Source: F1-120-MAGs118 sp013360535 (GTDB lineage Bacteria; Planctomycetota; UBA1135; GCA-002686595). Taken from it: a stretch of DNA of 64,000 bases. The position numbers and the translations under genes are program-made. Every line of letters begins with the position of its first letter. The stretch's first letter is position 1. The stretch lies in contig JAPKHC010000012.1 in assembly GCA_026647215.1 (NCBI GenBank), forward strand, positions 28,446-92,445, read 5' to 3'. Of the stretch, positions 33,841 to 43,766 are shown piece after piece. The notes beneath the pieces are model-generated. The model saw only the letters and a program-made list of their open reading frames with translations. It did not search any database and was not told the DNA's origin.

Positions 33841-35796
33841 TCACGGCCTCGACAAGTCGAGGTCGAAGCGCGTCGTGCGGCCGTCGCTCACTTCGCAGTT
33901 CCACTCGATCGGTTCGGAGCTTCGCATCCTCACCGTGCCCCCTGACTGGGGGTCGACCTCGCGCTCGAGCTGGAGCAACTGCCACGGACCCGGCGTAAGG
34001 CCCTCGAACCGATAGCGTCCACCGGGACCCGCGCGGTACGAGCGACCGAAGCCGTCGCCTCGCGACAGGCCGAGGATCGTGCCTTCGGCGTCGGCGCCAC
34101 CGGGGAGCAGCACGACACCCTCGATGACGCCGCCGCGGACGAGCGCGAGCTCGAGCGCGACCGATTCGTCGGGGACGAGCGGCCCGAGTTCGGACGGTGC
34201 GAAGCCGGGAGCGACGGCGCGGATCCACTGAGGTTCGTCTCCGCTGAACGGCAGCTCGAAACGGCCCTCGGCGTCGGTGGTTGTCCCTGCTTCCGGCCAA
34301 CCGTCGTGCACGGCACGGAAACCGTTGACGGTGAGCGACACGTTCCCAGCATCGGGGAAGCGGCTCACGCTCGCGCCGGCGACCGGCTCGCCTTGCGCGA
34401 GCACGCGGCCACGCAGCAGCTTCGCGCGCGCGAGCCGGATCTCGAGCGTCGAGCGGGCGACCGGGCGTTCGAGCTTCGCGCTCTCGTGCCTGACGTAGCC
34501 CTTGGCTTCTATCTCGAGGCGCATGCGACCTGTCGGCACGGGAAGCGCGTAGCGACCTTCGCCGTCGGAACTCGGTCGAAGGAAGTTGGCGTTCCAGACT
34601 CCGCCGTGCGACTCGCGAAAGTGCTGCACGGTGCATTCGTTGACCGGCTCGCCGTCGGGCCCGCGCAGCACGAGATAGAACGGCTCGTTGACGCCCAGTC
34701 GCAGTTCGAACGTGCCCGTGCCGAGCTTCACGTCGAGGAGCGTTGCCTCAGAGTAGCGCTGTTCCGGGTCGCTCGCGGACAGGTCGTAGGTGGAGAATCC
34801 CGGCTCCACCGCGAGTCGGAAACGCCCGTCCGGTCCGGTCATCGCTCCCTTCGATCCCATGCGGGCCAGATTGCGGTACGAGCAGGACACGAAGGCTCCA
34901 TTGACCGGATCGCCGTCGGGCGAAAGCACTATGCCGGCGACGACTTCGTCGTCACTCAGGCGCGGCACGGTGAGCACGAACCCGTGCAGATCGACGCCTT
35001 CGACGAGCGTGAACTCGTCGCTCCACACCGTGCGACTCTCGGTGCTCTTGGCCCACAGCCATGCCTTGCCGACGGGAAGCCCCTCGAGATGGAAGTCGCC
35101 GTTCAGGCCGGATTCGACGAACAGGGAAGATTCGATGTGGCTGTACTCGCGCGAGATGCGGCCGGATTCGTCGGTGGGATCGAACTCCCCAATCTCCGGC
35201 CCAACCCAAACGAACGGAACCGCCGCGCCCGTTTCGTCGACGGTGCGCCCGTACACGTCCACCCCTGGGCCGAGCACGACATCGCCGAGCGTGGTCGTCT
35301 GACCCGCCGTCAGCACGCATTCCAGCGCCTGCGACTCGCAACCCTTGCGGCGCACGACGAACTCCACGGACCAGCTGGAGCCCATTCCTGGCGGCTGCGA
35401 AAGTGCGAGCGTGATGCGACCCTCAGCGTCACTCGCCGCGCGGGTGTGCGTTCGTTTGACGCCGAGCACGAGCACATCGGGCCACGGACTGCCAAGCTTG
35501 TCGACGAACCGCGCTGTCAGCGTCGCGATCGGCCTGTCCGCGTCTTCGTCATCTCCCGACGAGTCGCGCGGCGTGGGCTCGCTCGAGGTCGGCGCGACGG
35601 CCGTTTCGGTGCGTTCGACGGATGGCTCGGCAAATTCCGGTGCTTTCGCGGTCGGCGCCTCGACCTCGCGAGCTTCGATCCCGGGCGCCGCGCTCTCCTC
35701 CACCGCTTCCGACCGCCGTGGAACACCGGTCCAGATCGCAAAGCCGAGTCCTAACAGCGCGAGGACGATGAAGAGGTAGCGCAGCGGCTTGGGCAT
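33841..35796 (-). CDS. Tandem paralogue 1: membrane-anchored carboxypeptidase-regulatory-like repeat protein
   Basis: This 651-residue protein is the last of five head-to-tail paralogues. It starts MPKPLRYLFIVLALLGLGFA, one membrane segment and no cleavage site, followed by an acidic/Ala-rich linker to about residue 90. About six Ig-like carboxypeptidase-regulatory modules follow, each of the form G-(V/R)-V-x(n)-G-x-P-V-x-(G/N)-A, e.g. VDVYGRTVDETGAAVPFVWV, VAGIVLSPDGDPVNGAFVSC, LLRGRVLAQGEPVAGASVSR and IEGVVLLPGGADAEGTILGL. The C-terminus IEWNCEVSDGRTTRFDLDLS is conserved in all five. No catalytic motif is visible; a surface or periplasmic adhesive/structural role is a guess. Confidence 0.7.
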   Translation of the reverse strand: MPKPLRYLFIVLALLGLGFAIWTGVPRRSEAVEESAAPGIEAREVEAPTAKAPEFAEPSVERTETAVAPTSSEPTPRDSSGDDEDADRPIATLTARFVDKLGSPWPDVLVLGVKRTHTRAASDAEGRITLALSQPPGMGSSWSVEFVVRRKGCESQALECVLTAGQTTTLGDVVLGPGVDVYGRTVDETGAAVPFVWVGPEIGEFDPTDESGRISREYSHIESSLFVESGLNGDFHLEGLPVGKAWLWAKSTESRTVWSDEFTLVEGVDLHGFVLTVPRLSDDEVVAGIVLSPDGDPVNGAFVSCSYRNLARMGSKGAMTGPDGRFRLAVEPGFSTYDLSASDPEQRYSEATLLDVKLGTGTFELRLGVNEPFYLVLRGPDGEPVNECTVQHFRESHGGVWNANFLRPSSDGEGRYALPVPTGRMRLEIEAKGYVRHESAKLERPVARSTLEIRLARAKLLRGRVLAQGEPVAGASVSRFPDAGNVSLTVNGFRAVHDGWPEAGTTTDAEGRFELPFSGDEPQWIRAVAPGFAPSELGPLVPDESVALELALVRGGVIEGVVLLPGGADAEGTILGLSRGDGFGRSYRAGPGGRYRFEGLTPGPWQLLQLEREVDPQSGGTVRMRSSEPIEWNCEVSDGRTTRFDLDLSRP

Positions 35797-35824
35797 CCGA
35801 TTCCTCCTGCGAAGCGCCGAGACT

Positions 35825-37771
35825 CTACGGCCTCGACAGATCGAGGTCGAAGCGCGTGGTGCGGCCGTCGCTCACCTCACAACTCCATTCGATCGGTATC
35901 GAACCGCTCGTGATCCCGATCGTCGTCGAGTTGGGGCCAACCTCCTGCGAGCGCGGCAGGACTTGCCACGAACCGGGCGTGAGGCCTTCGAAGCGGAAAC
36001 GGCCTTCGGGACCTGTCCGCTGCGTGCGGACGAACCCGTCGCCACATGAGACGCCGACAATCGTGCCTTCGGCGTCGGCGCCGTCGGGCAGGATCACCAC
36101 ACCTTCGATGACGCCGCCTCGCACGAGCTCGAACTCGAGCGCGGAAGGATCCTGAGGCGAGACCGGGCCGATCTCGGCGGCCGCAAAACCGGCGAGCTCC
36201 GCACGGATCCACAGCTTCGCACCGCTGTCACAGCGCAGCTCGAACGAGCCGTCATCCGTCGTCGTGGTCTCGCAGCCGATCTCGACGTCGTGCAGGCTGC
36301 GGAAGCCGTTCACCTCGAACACCGTGTCGCCGACGTCCTTGAAGCCGCGCAGTCTCGCGCCAGCCGAGGGCTTGCCACCGGCGAGCACTCGCCCGCGCAG
36401 GAGGCGCAGGCGTTCGAGCCGGATCTCGAGCGTCGACCCGGGCGCGGGCGCGTCGAGCTCGGCGGTTTCATGCTTGCTGTAGCCCTGCGCCTCGATGGCG
36501 AGACGAAAGCGCGAGGAAGGGGCGGCGAGTTCGAAGCGCCCTTCACCCTTGGCCTTCACGACCACGTCCCGTTCCGACCAGTGACCCTCGCGCACCTCGC
36601 GGTGGACCTTCACCGTGCACTCGGGGACGGGCTCGCCTTCGGGCCCGCGCAGGAGAATCGAGAACGGTTCCTCCGCGCCCAACCGCAGTTCGAGGTCGTG
36701 CGTGCCCGGCTTCACGCCGCGGACCGAGACTTCGGAATAGCGACTCTGCGGATCGGCCGCGCTCAGGTTGTAGGGCGCGTCGTCGGCCTGGACGACGATG
36801 CGGAAGCGGCCGTCGTTCTCCGTCGACTTCACGACCGAGCTGGACTGGCTCGCTGTCTCGGACGAGTACAAGAGCGTCGCGTTCGGCAGCGGCGAGCCAT
36901 CGGGCGCAAGCACGATGCCAGTGATCAGGTCCTCGTGGCGCAAGGCCGGCACGAGCACCTCGAGCCCGCGCGCATCGACTCCTTCGACGAGCGTGAACAC
37001 GTCCGTCCAGCCGTAGCGCGTCTGGGCGCCGCAACCCCACACCCGCCACTCGCCCGGCGCGACGCCGTGGATCACGAACGTGCCGTCCTCGCCCGTCTCC
37101 ACCGCGAGATCCCTGCTGAACTGCGGTGCGCCCCGCCGCCGTGTCTGCCCGTCGTCGACGAGCTCACGCTCGGCGCTCGCGAGACCCACTATCGCTCGGA
37201 TTCCGCGCTGATTCTCGTCGATCGCACGGCCATGGACGTCGACACCCGGTCCCAGCACGACGTCGCCGAGTTTCGTCACCGTCGAGACCGTGAGCGTGCA
37301 GCGCAGGACTTTCGTCGCGCAAGCAGCGCGGCGTGCGACGAGCCTGCCGGACCACGTGACATCGGCGGTCTGCATTGGAACGTCGAGCGTCACGTTTCCA
37401 GTCGCGTCGCTCGTGGCCGACAGGCCTTCGCGCTGGGGATCGAACAGAAGCACGCCCGGCCATGGGTTGCCGAGCGTGTCGACAAATCGCGCCGTGAGGC
37501 TCGCGACGCCGGCCTTCGGACTTTCGGGCGCCGCAGCCGGCGCTGGGTCCACACTCGGCGCGTTGAATTGCGGCGCGGTTTCGATGCGCTCGCCTCCGGC
37601 CGTGGAAAACACTGGCGAATTCTCGCGATCCGTCGTGGCCTCGGGCGCGACCGCTTGCGGCGCGGCGCCTTCCTCCGCGGACTGCGGCCGCCGTGGAACG
37701 CCGGTCCAGATCGCGAAGCCGAGTCCGAACAACGCGAGGATGATGAAGAGGTAGCGCAGCGGCTTGGGCAT
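35825..37771 (-). CDS. Tandem paralogue 2 of the five-gene array
   Basis: The 648-residue product belongs to the MPKPLRY subgroup with paralogues 1 and 5 (MPKPLRYLFIILALFGLGFA, then IWTGVPRRPQSAEEG). It has the same linker and module order, e.g. VDVHGRAIDENQRGIRAIVG, ITGIVLAPDGSPLPNATLLY, LLRGRVLAGGKPSAGARLRG and IEGVVILPDGADAEGTIVGV, ending IEWSCEVSDGRTTRFDLDLS. The start at 37771 is fixed by a good ribosome-binding site, AGGAGGAA, in a 28-base spacer identical to the one before paralogue 1. A longer open frame upstream only reads back into paralogue 3. Confidence 0.7.
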   Translation of the reverse strand: MPKPLRYLFIILALFGLGFAIWTGVPRRPQSAEEGAAPQAVAPEATTDRENSPVFSTAGGERIETAPQFNAPSVDPAPAAAPESPKAGVASLTARFVDTLGNPWPGVLLFDPQREGLSATSDATGNVTLDVPMQTADVTWSGRLVARRAACATKVLRCTLTVSTVTKLGDVVLGPGVDVHGRAIDENQRGIRAIVGLASAERELVDDGQTRRRGAPQFSRDLAVETGEDGTFVIHGVAPGEWRVWGCGAQTRYGWTDVFTLVEGVDARGLEVLVPALRHEDLITGIVLAPDGSPLPNATLLYSSETASQSSSVVKSTENDGRFRIVVQADDAPYNLSAADPQSRYSEVSVRGVKPGTHDLELRLGAEEPFSILLRGPEGEPVPECTVKVHREVREGHWSERDVVVKAKGEGRFELAAPSSRFRLAIEAQGYSKHETAELDAPAPGSTLEIRLERLRLLRGRVLAGGKPSAGARLRGFKDVGDTVFEVNGFRSLHDVEIGCETTTTDDGSFELRCDSGAKLWIRAELAGFAAAEIGPVSPQDPSALEFELVRGGVIEGVVILPDGADAEGTIVGVSCGDGFVRTQRTGPEGRFRFEGLTPGSWQVLPRSQEVGPNSTTIGITSGSIPIEWSCEVSDGRTTRFDLDLSRP

Positions 37772-37799
37772 CCGATTCCTCCTGCGAAGCGCCGAGACT

Positions 37800-39767
37800 C
37801 TACGGCCTCGACAGGTCGAGGTCGAAGCGCGTGGTGCGGCCGTCGCGCACCTCACAACTCCATTCGATGGCCTCGGCCTCACCCCGCCTGGCTCCCCAGA
37901 CGGACGGCTCGAGATCGCGCTCCGCTTCGCGTCGCTGCACTTGCCACGGGCCGGGCGTGAGTTGCTCAAAGCGGAAACGTCCGCCCGCGCTGGCGCGTCG
38001 CGTCATGGGGAGGCCATCGCCGCAGGAGATGGCGACGACCGTGCCTTCGGCGTCGGCGCCGCCGGGCAAGATCACGACACCTTCGAGCACTCCGCCGCGG
38101 ACGAGCTCGAGTACCAGCGACGCGGAATTTGCCGGGTCCAGGGGACCGAGTTCCACCGCCGCGCAACCCGGAGCTTCTGCCCGGATCCAGTACAGCCCCT
38201 CGTCGCCGCATGGCAACTCGAAGGTGCCGTCGAGCTTGGCGACGACCTCGGACTCGCGACGCGACGTGTGCCGGCTTCGGAACCCGCCGACCTCGAGCGA
38301 GTCCGCGCTGCGGTCCTTGAAGCTGCTCAGATCCGCGCGCGCAGCGGGCTTGCCCTCGAAGAACACACGTCCGCGCAGGAAAGTGGCGCGCTCGAGCCGG
38401 ATTTCGAGCGTCGAGCCCGGCAACGGCGGGTCAAGTTCTTCCGTCCTGTAGGTGCGACAGCCCTCGACCTTGACCTCGAGGCGAAAGCGTGTCGTGGGCA
38501 CGGGCAATTCGTGACGACCGCCACCGAGGGACTCGGGATCGACTTGCTCGCTTCTCCACTGGCGCGGCCCTGTCTCGGAATGGAGTCGCATGAAGCAAAG
38601 GTCGACAGGCTTGCCCGACGGCCCGCGGAGCTCGATGAAAAACCGCGGGTGCGTTTCGGAGATTCGCAATCCGAGATCACGGTCGCCGGGTTTGACGTCG
38701 CGCAGCGTGACGCTGGAGTAGCGCTCGTCACGATCGGTCGCCGTCAGGTCGTACCTGGTGCAGCCCGGCTCGATCAGGACCCGGAAGCGACCGTCGTCCC
38801 CTGCCCACACTCCGGTGGAGCCCGACCGGGGTTCGTCGAAGTACGCGCAGGACACGAAGGCCTGCGCCGCGGGCTGGCCGTCTGGAAGCAGAACGACGCC
38901 GGTGATGAGCTCGTCCCATCGGGGGCGCGGTACGGTCAAGATCAGATCTCGCACGTCCGTTCCTTCCACGATCCGGATTGGCTCGCTCCAGGCCATTCGC
39001 GTCTCCTCGTTCTTGGCCCACAAACGCAGCTCGCCCAGAGGAAGTCCGTCGATCGAGAAGTCGCCGTTCGCGTCGGACTTGACGACGAGCCTGGACTGGA
39101 GATTGAGCTGCTCGAAGTTGGGGAGACGTTCCGGCTGCGCCGGGTCGTAGTTCGCCACGTCCCTTCCCACGGTCGTCGCGATGCCGACGCCATTCTCGTC
39201 CACGGTGCGCCCGTGCACGTCCACTCCGGGACCGAGCACGACGTCGCCCAAGGGCGTCGTGCTGTTGACGGTCAGCCTGAAGGTGAGCTGTGTCGTCGCG
39301 AAGCCCGTGCGGCGCGCGATGAAGTCGGTGGACCAGCTCGGCCGCCTTTCTGGCGGACCGATCTCGAGCGCGACGCGGCCGTCGTCATCGCTCGTCGTGC
39401 TCACGCTTCCGCGCCCAACTTCCCTGAGCAACACCCCGGGCAGCGCGTTGCCGAACTTGTCGACGAAACGCGCCGTGAAAGTTGCGGCGTCGGCGGGTGC
39501 GTTCGTGGACCGCGTGCCGACCACCGGAGCGCCGCGGATTCCTTCGGGGTCCTGCACCTCGGAATCGCGCGCGGATTCGATTCGCTCGCTGAACAGCTCC
39601 TCCGAACCCGAGGGGCTCGCAGTGCCGATCGCGCCGGCGGGACCGGCAGCGGGCGACGTGGCTCCATCGTCCGCGGCTTGCGGGTCGCGCGACAGGCCGT
39701 TCCAGGCGACGAACGCGAGCGCGGCGAGCGCGAACGCGATCAGGCAGTACCGCAGCGATCTCGGCAT
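37800..39767 (-). CDS. Tandem paralogue 3 of the five-gene array
   Basis: The 655-residue product and paralogue 4 form a second subgroup whose N-terminus is MPRSLRYCLIAFALAALAFV, then AWNGLSRD. The membrane segment contains a Cys at residue 8 that the other subgroup lacks. Modules: GNALPGVLLREVGRGSVSTT, VDVHGRTVDENGVGIATTVG, ITGVVLLPDGQPAAQAFVSC, FLRGRVFFEGKPAARADLSS and LEGVVILPGGADAEGTVVAI. The C-terminus is EWSCEVRDGRTTRFDLDLSR. The spacer before it (39768-39802) is 35 bases and differs from the spacers of the first subgroup. Confidence 0.7.
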   Translation of the reverse strand: MPRSLRYCLIAFALAALAFVAWNGLSRDPQAADDGATSPAAGPAGAIGTASPSGSEELFSERIESARDSEVQDPEGIRGAPVVGTRSTNAPADAATFTARFVDKFGNALPGVLLREVGRGSVSTTSDDDGRVALEIGPPERRPSWSTDFIARRTGFATTQLTFRLTVNSTTPLGDVVLGPGVDVHGRTVDENGVGIATTVGRDVANYDPAQPERLPNFEQLNLQSRLVVKSDANGDFSIDGLPLGELRLWAKNEETRMAWSEPIRIVEGTDVRDLILTVPRPRWDELITGVVLLPDGQPAAQAFVSCAYFDEPRSGSTGVWAGDDGRFRVLIEPGCTRYDLTATDRDERYSSVTLRDVKPGDRDLGLRISETHPRFFIELRGPSGKPVDLCFMRLHSETGPRQWRSEQVDPESLGGGRHELPVPTTRFRLEVKVEGCRTYRTEELDPPLPGSTLEIRLERATFLRGRVFFEGKPAARADLSSFKDRSADSLEVGGFRSRHTSRRESEVVAKLDGTFELPCGDEGLYWIRAEAPGCAAVELGPLDPANSASLVLELVRGGVLEGVVILPGGADAEGTVVAISCGDGLPMTRRASAGGRFRFEQLTPGPWQVQRREAERDLEPSVWGARRGEAEAIEWSCEVRDGRTTRFDLDLSRP

Positions 39768-39802
39768 CGAACTTCCTCCGGGAAGAGGGGGGCGCCGAAA
39801 CT

Positions 39803-41755
39803 CTACGGCCTCGACAGGTCGAGGTCGAAGCGCGTGGTGCGGCCGTCGCTCACCTCACAGCTCCATTCGATCGGCGCGCCCGGGCCGTTCGAGGTCGACG
39901 TCGACAACGACATCCGATCGAACTCCGTTTCGCGTCGCATCACTTGCCACGGGCCTGGCGTGAGATTCTCGAAGTGGAAGCGGCCGCCGGCGCCGGCGCG
40001 TTGCGTGCGTGGGAATCCATCGCAGCGCGAAATGCCGACGATCGTGCCTTCGGCGTCGACGCCGTTGGGCAGGATCACAACGCCTTCGATGACGCCACCT
40101 CGCACGAGTTCGAGCGTGAGCGCGCCGGAGCTCGCAGGATCGATGGGCTCGAGCTCCGCTGCCGCGAAGCCGGCGAGCTCGGCACGAATCCAGAGCGAGT
40201 CCTCGCCTTCGTAGGGCAACTCGAACGTGCCGTCCTCCTTGGCGATCGCCTTCGCTGCCTCGATCGGCGTGTGCAGGCTGCGAAAGCCGTTCACCCTGAG
40301 GACCGACTCACCCACGCTCTTGTAGCTGCTCACCTTCGCGCCGGCGGCAGCCCTTCCCTCGGCGAACACGCGTCCTCTCAGGTGACGGACCCGCTCCAAC
40401 CGGATCTCGAGCGTCGAGCCTGGCTCGGGTGGTTCGAGTTCGTCCGTCTTGTGCAACTGAAAGCCCTCGGCTTCGACCTGAATCCGAAAGCGCGTGTTGG
40501 GCACGACCGTCTCGTGCAGGCCACCGCCGATCGACTTCGGGTTGGCCTTCACGACGACCCAGGAATTCGGCCCCGCCGCGCGATGGACTCGCATGGAGCA
40601 GCGGTCGATGGGCTCGCCCAGGGGCCCGTGGACCGCGATGAAGAGCGGTGGCTGCTCGAACAGGCGCAGCTCGAGGTTTCGGTCTCCGGGACGAACGTCG
40701 CGCAGCACGACACTGGGGTAGCGCTCGTCTCGATCCGTCGCGGTCAGCTCATACGCCGAGTAGCCGGGCTCGATCAGGAGCTGGAATCGACCGTCGTTTC
40801 CAGCCCACGTGCCCTGCGAGCCCTGCCGTTGCCCGTCGACATAGCCGCAGGAAACGAACGCGCGGGCTGCGGGCTGGCCGCTCGGCAAGAGCACGCTGCC
40901 CGTGATGAGTTCGTCGTCGCGCGGGCGCGGCACGGTCACCAGAACGTCGTGCAGGTCTTGGCCCTCGACGAGCGCGAGCCTCTCGCTCCAGGCCATGTGG
41001 GTCGCCTCCCCCTTGGCCCACAGGTGCAACTCGCCGAGAGGAAGTCCCTCGAGAACGAAGTTCCCGTTGGAATCGGAACGCGTGGTGGGCCTGGATCCCA
41101 AGCAGCGCTGCTCGGCCTGCAGGCGCCGAACCGGGTCGGCCATGTCGGGTCTCGTCGCGTCCTTCCCGACCGTGGCCTCGATGCCGACGCCGGTGTCGTC
41201 GACGGTCCTGCCGTGCACATCGACCCCGGGTGCAAGCACGACGTCGCCCAGCGGCGTCGTGGTGTCAAGCGTCAGCGCAAAGGCGAGGAACTTCGTCGCG
41301 TAGCCCTTCCGGCGTGCCTCGAACCTGGCGGACCAGCTCGACTCGGAACGGAACTGGGGAACGTCGAGGGCGATTCGGCCTGCGGCATCGCTCGTCGTCG
41401 ACACGGTCTTGCGCCCAGCGTCAAGCACGAACACCCCGGGCAGCGAGTTGCCGAGCGAGTCGACGAAGCGCGCCGTCAGCTTCGCGAACTTGATGTCGGT
41501 GCGCTCCCTTGGTGAGGCAACAGCGGCCTCGTTCGCAACCTCCGTGCGCGTCGTCGAGGTCGTCTCGACGTGCTCGCCCGGAGCATCGTCGGCTTCGAGA
41601 GTCGCCGCGGACTTGACCGCGAGCTGGTGAGCGACGACTGAGGGCGCAGCTCCCTCCTCCGCGATCGGCGAGGCAGGCGAGAGGCCGTTCCAGGCGACAA
41701 ACGCGAGCGCGGCGAGCGCGAGCACGATCAGGCAGTAGCGCAACGATCTCGGCAT
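39803..41755 (-). CDS. Tandem paralogue 4 of the five-gene array
   Basis: The 650-residue product begins MPRSLRYCLIVLALAALAFV and is closest to paralogue 3 in its N-terminus, spacer and module details: GNSLPGVFVLDAGRKTVSTT, VDVHGRTVDDTGVGIEATVG, ITGSVLLPSGQPAARAFVSC, HLRGRVFAEGRAAAGAKVSS and IEGVVILPNGVDAEGTIVGI. It ends in the common IEWSCEVSDGRTTRFDLDLS. As in the others, residues 25-100 are a low-complexity, acidic/Ser/Thr-rich linker that would hold the repeat arm away from the membrane. Confidence 0.7.
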   Translation of the reverse strand: MPRSLRYCLIVLALAALAFVAWNGLSPASPIAEEGAAPSVVAHQLAVKSAATLEADDAPGEHVETTSTTRTEVANEAAVASPRERTDIKFAKLTARFVDSLGNSLPGVFVLDAGRKTVSTTSDAAGRIALDVPQFRSESSWSARFEARRKGYATKFLAFALTLDTTTPLGDVVLAPGVDVHGRTVDDTGVGIEATVGKDATRPDMADPVRRLQAEQRCLGSRPTTRSDSNGNFVLEGLPLGELHLWAKGEATHMAWSERLALVEGQDLHDVLVTVPRPRDDELITGSVLLPSGQPAARAFVSCGYVDGQRQGSQGTWAGNDGRFQLLIEPGYSAYELTATDRDERYPSVVLRDVRPGDRNLELRLFEQPPLFIAVHGPLGEPIDRCSMRVHRAAGPNSWVVVKANPKSIGGGLHETVVPNTRFRIQVEAEGFQLHKTDELEPPEPGSTLEIRLERVRHLRGRVFAEGRAAAGAKVSSYKSVGESVLRVNGFRSLHTPIEAAKAIAKEDGTFELPYEGEDSLWIRAELAGFAAAELEPIDPASSGALTLELVRGGVIEGVVILPNGVDAEGTIVGISRCDGFPRTQRAGAGGRFHFENLTPGPWQVMRRETEFDRMSLSTSTSNGPGAPIEWSCEVSDGRTTRFDLDLSRP

Positions 41756-41789
41756 GGAACTTCCTCCGGGAAGAGGGGGCGCGGAAACT

Positions 41790-43754
41790 CTACGGCCTCG
41801 ACAAGTCGAGGTCGAAGCGTGTGGTGCGGCCGTCGCGGACTTCGCAGCTCCATTCGATCGGCTTGGAGCCGGTCGACATGGTCGAGGAGGTCGAGTCGGG
41901 GTCGATCTCCTGGGTGCGGTGGAGCACTTGCCAGTTGCCGGGCGTGAGGCCCTCGAAACGGAAGCGGCCGCCGGCGCCGGCGCGCTGGGTGCGCGGGAAG
42001 CCGTCGCAGCGCGAGATGCCGACGATCGTGCCTTCGGCGTCCTTGCCGTCGGGCAGGATCACGATGCCTTCGATGAGGCCGCCGCGGACGAGTTCGAACG
42101 CGAGCGCGGGCGAGCTCGCGGGCGCGATCGGGCCGAGCTCGGCGGCGGCGAAGCCGGAGAGTTCGGCGCGGATCCACAGCAGCGTGTCGTCGTTGTACGG
42201 GAGCTCGAACGTGCCGTCGTCCTTGGTGGTCGTCTCCGCATCGCCCCAGGCGTGGTGCAGGCAACGGAAGCCGTTGACCTCGAGCAGCGAGTCGCCGACG
42301 TCCTTGAAGCCGCGCACCTTGGCGCCGGACGCGGGCTTGCCGTCGGCGAGCACGCGGCCGCGCAGGAACGGCGTTCGATCGAGCGTGATTTCGAGCGTCG
42401 AGCCGGGCACGGGTGGGTCGAGCTCCTCGGTCTGGTGCTTGCGGTAACCCTTGGCCTCGATCTCGATGCGGAAGCGCGACGACGGCGCGACAAATTCGAA
42501 GCGCCCTTCGCCCTTCGACTTCCACTCCGTGGTCGTGCCCTGCCAGTGGCCCTCGCGCAACTGGCGATGGAGCGCCAGCCTGCAGTCGTCGACGGGCTCA
42601 CCCTCCGGGCCGCGCAGGACGAGGTAGAACGGCGCGTTTTCGCCCAGGCGCAGCTCGATCTCGAGCGTGCCCGGCTTCACGCCGTTCGCGGTCGCTTCCG
42701 AGTAGCGACCCTGAGGATCGCCGGCGGTGATGTCGAAGGGCGCCTGATCGTCGTCGATCACGATGCGGAAGCGGCCGTCGTCGTCCGCCTGCCGCGTGGT
42801 CGAGCTCGACATCGTCTCGGTCGCGAACGAGTACGCGAGCGTCGCGCCGGGCACGGGCGAGCCATCGGGCGCGAGCACGATGCCCGTGATGAGATCGCTG
42901 TCGCGCAGCGCGGGCACGACGACCTCGAGCCCACGCGCGTCGGCGCCTTCGACGAGCGTGAACTTGTCGGTCCAGCCGTAGCGCGACCCGTCGCCTTGCG
43001 CCCACAGTCGCCACTCGCCGGGCGCCACGCCGCGGAGCACGAACGAGCCGTCCTCGGCGCTGTCAACGGCGAGCGCACGGTCGAAGTGAGATGCGCCGCC
43101 GCGGCGCGTCGGCCCGTCGTCGACGACCTCGTGCTCGCCGGCCGCGACACCAACTTTGGCCTTGATTCCCCGACGTTTTTCGTCGATGGCGCGCCCGTAC
43201 ACGTCGACGCCGGGGCCGAGCACGACGTCGCCGAGCTGCGTCGTCGTCGCCACCGTCAGCGTGCAGCGCAGGAGCTTCGTCGCACAACCCGCGCGGCGCG
43301 CGACGAGCTCGCCCGACCAGCTCGCTTCGGTCCAAGGCTGCGGAACGTCGAGCGTGAAGCGCCCGCTCGCGTCGCTCTTCGTCGCCACCTTCGGATCGTC
43401 GGGATCGAGCACGTCCACGTCCGGCCACGGAGTGCCGAGCGCATCGACAAAACGTGCAGTGAGCTTGGCGAATTCCACCTTTCGAGCCTGGTCGGGCACG
43501 AGGCCGGGCGCCGGATTGACGTGCGCGCCGTCGGGAATGCTCGCCCTCGCGTCCGGCGCCGTTTCCGTGCGCTCGACGGGCTGTTCGGTGTAGCTGCGAA
43601 TCGTGTTCGTCTCGGTGGTGATCTCGGGCCCGGCGGCCTGCGGCGCGGCGCTCTCCTCCGCCGCGTGCCGGTGGCGCGGAACTCCCGTCCAGATCGCGAA
43701 GGCGAGGCCGAACAGCGCGAGCACGATGAAGAAGTAGCGCAGCGGCTTGGGCAT
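41790..43754 (-). CDS. Tandem paralogue 5 (promoter-proximal) of the five-gene array
   Basis: The 654-residue product starts MPKPLRYFFIVLALFGLAFA and belongs to the same subgroup as paralogues 1 and 2. Modules include VDVYGRAIDEKRRGIKAKVG, ITGIVLAPDGSPVPGATLAY, FLRGRVLADGKPASGAKVRG and IEGIVILPDGKDAEGTIVGI, with the shared C-terminus IEWSCEVRDGRTTRFDLDLS. It follows the ACT-domain gene by 12 bp, with GAGAGGA as ribosome-binding site, so all five genes and the ACT gene look like one transcript. The array therefore has the order A-B-B-A-A by subgroup in transcription order. Confidence 0.7.
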   Translation of the reverse strand: MPKPLRYFFIVLALFGLAFAIWTGVPRHRHAAEESAAPQAAGPEITTETNTIRSYTEQPVERTETAPDARASIPDGAHVNPAPGLVPDQARKVEFAKLTARFVDALGTPWPDVDVLDPDDPKVATKSDASGRFTLDVPQPWTEASWSGELVARRAGCATKLLRCTLTVATTTQLGDVVLGPGVDVYGRAIDEKRRGIKAKVGVAAGEHEVVDDGPTRRGGASHFDRALAVDSAEDGSFVLRGVAPGEWRLWAQGDGSRYGWTDKFTLVEGADARGLEVVVPALRDSDLITGIVLAPDGSPVPGATLAYSFATETMSSSTTRQADDDGRFRIVIDDDQAPFDITAGDPQGRYSEATANGVKPGTLEIELRLGENAPFYLVLRGPEGEPVDDCRLALHRQLREGHWQGTTTEWKSKGEGRFEFVAPSSRFRIEIEAKGYRKHQTEELDPPVPGSTLEITLDRTPFLRGRVLADGKPASGAKVRGFKDVGDSLLEVNGFRCLHHAWGDAETTTKDDGTFELPYNDDTLLWIRAELSGFAAAELGPIAPASSPALAFELVRGGLIEGIVILPDGKDAEGTIVGISRCDGFPRTQRAGAGGRFRFEGLTPGNWQVLHRTQEIDPDSTSSTMSTGSKPIEWSCEVRDGRTTRFDLDLSRP

Positions 43755-43766
43755 GGCGAAATCCTC

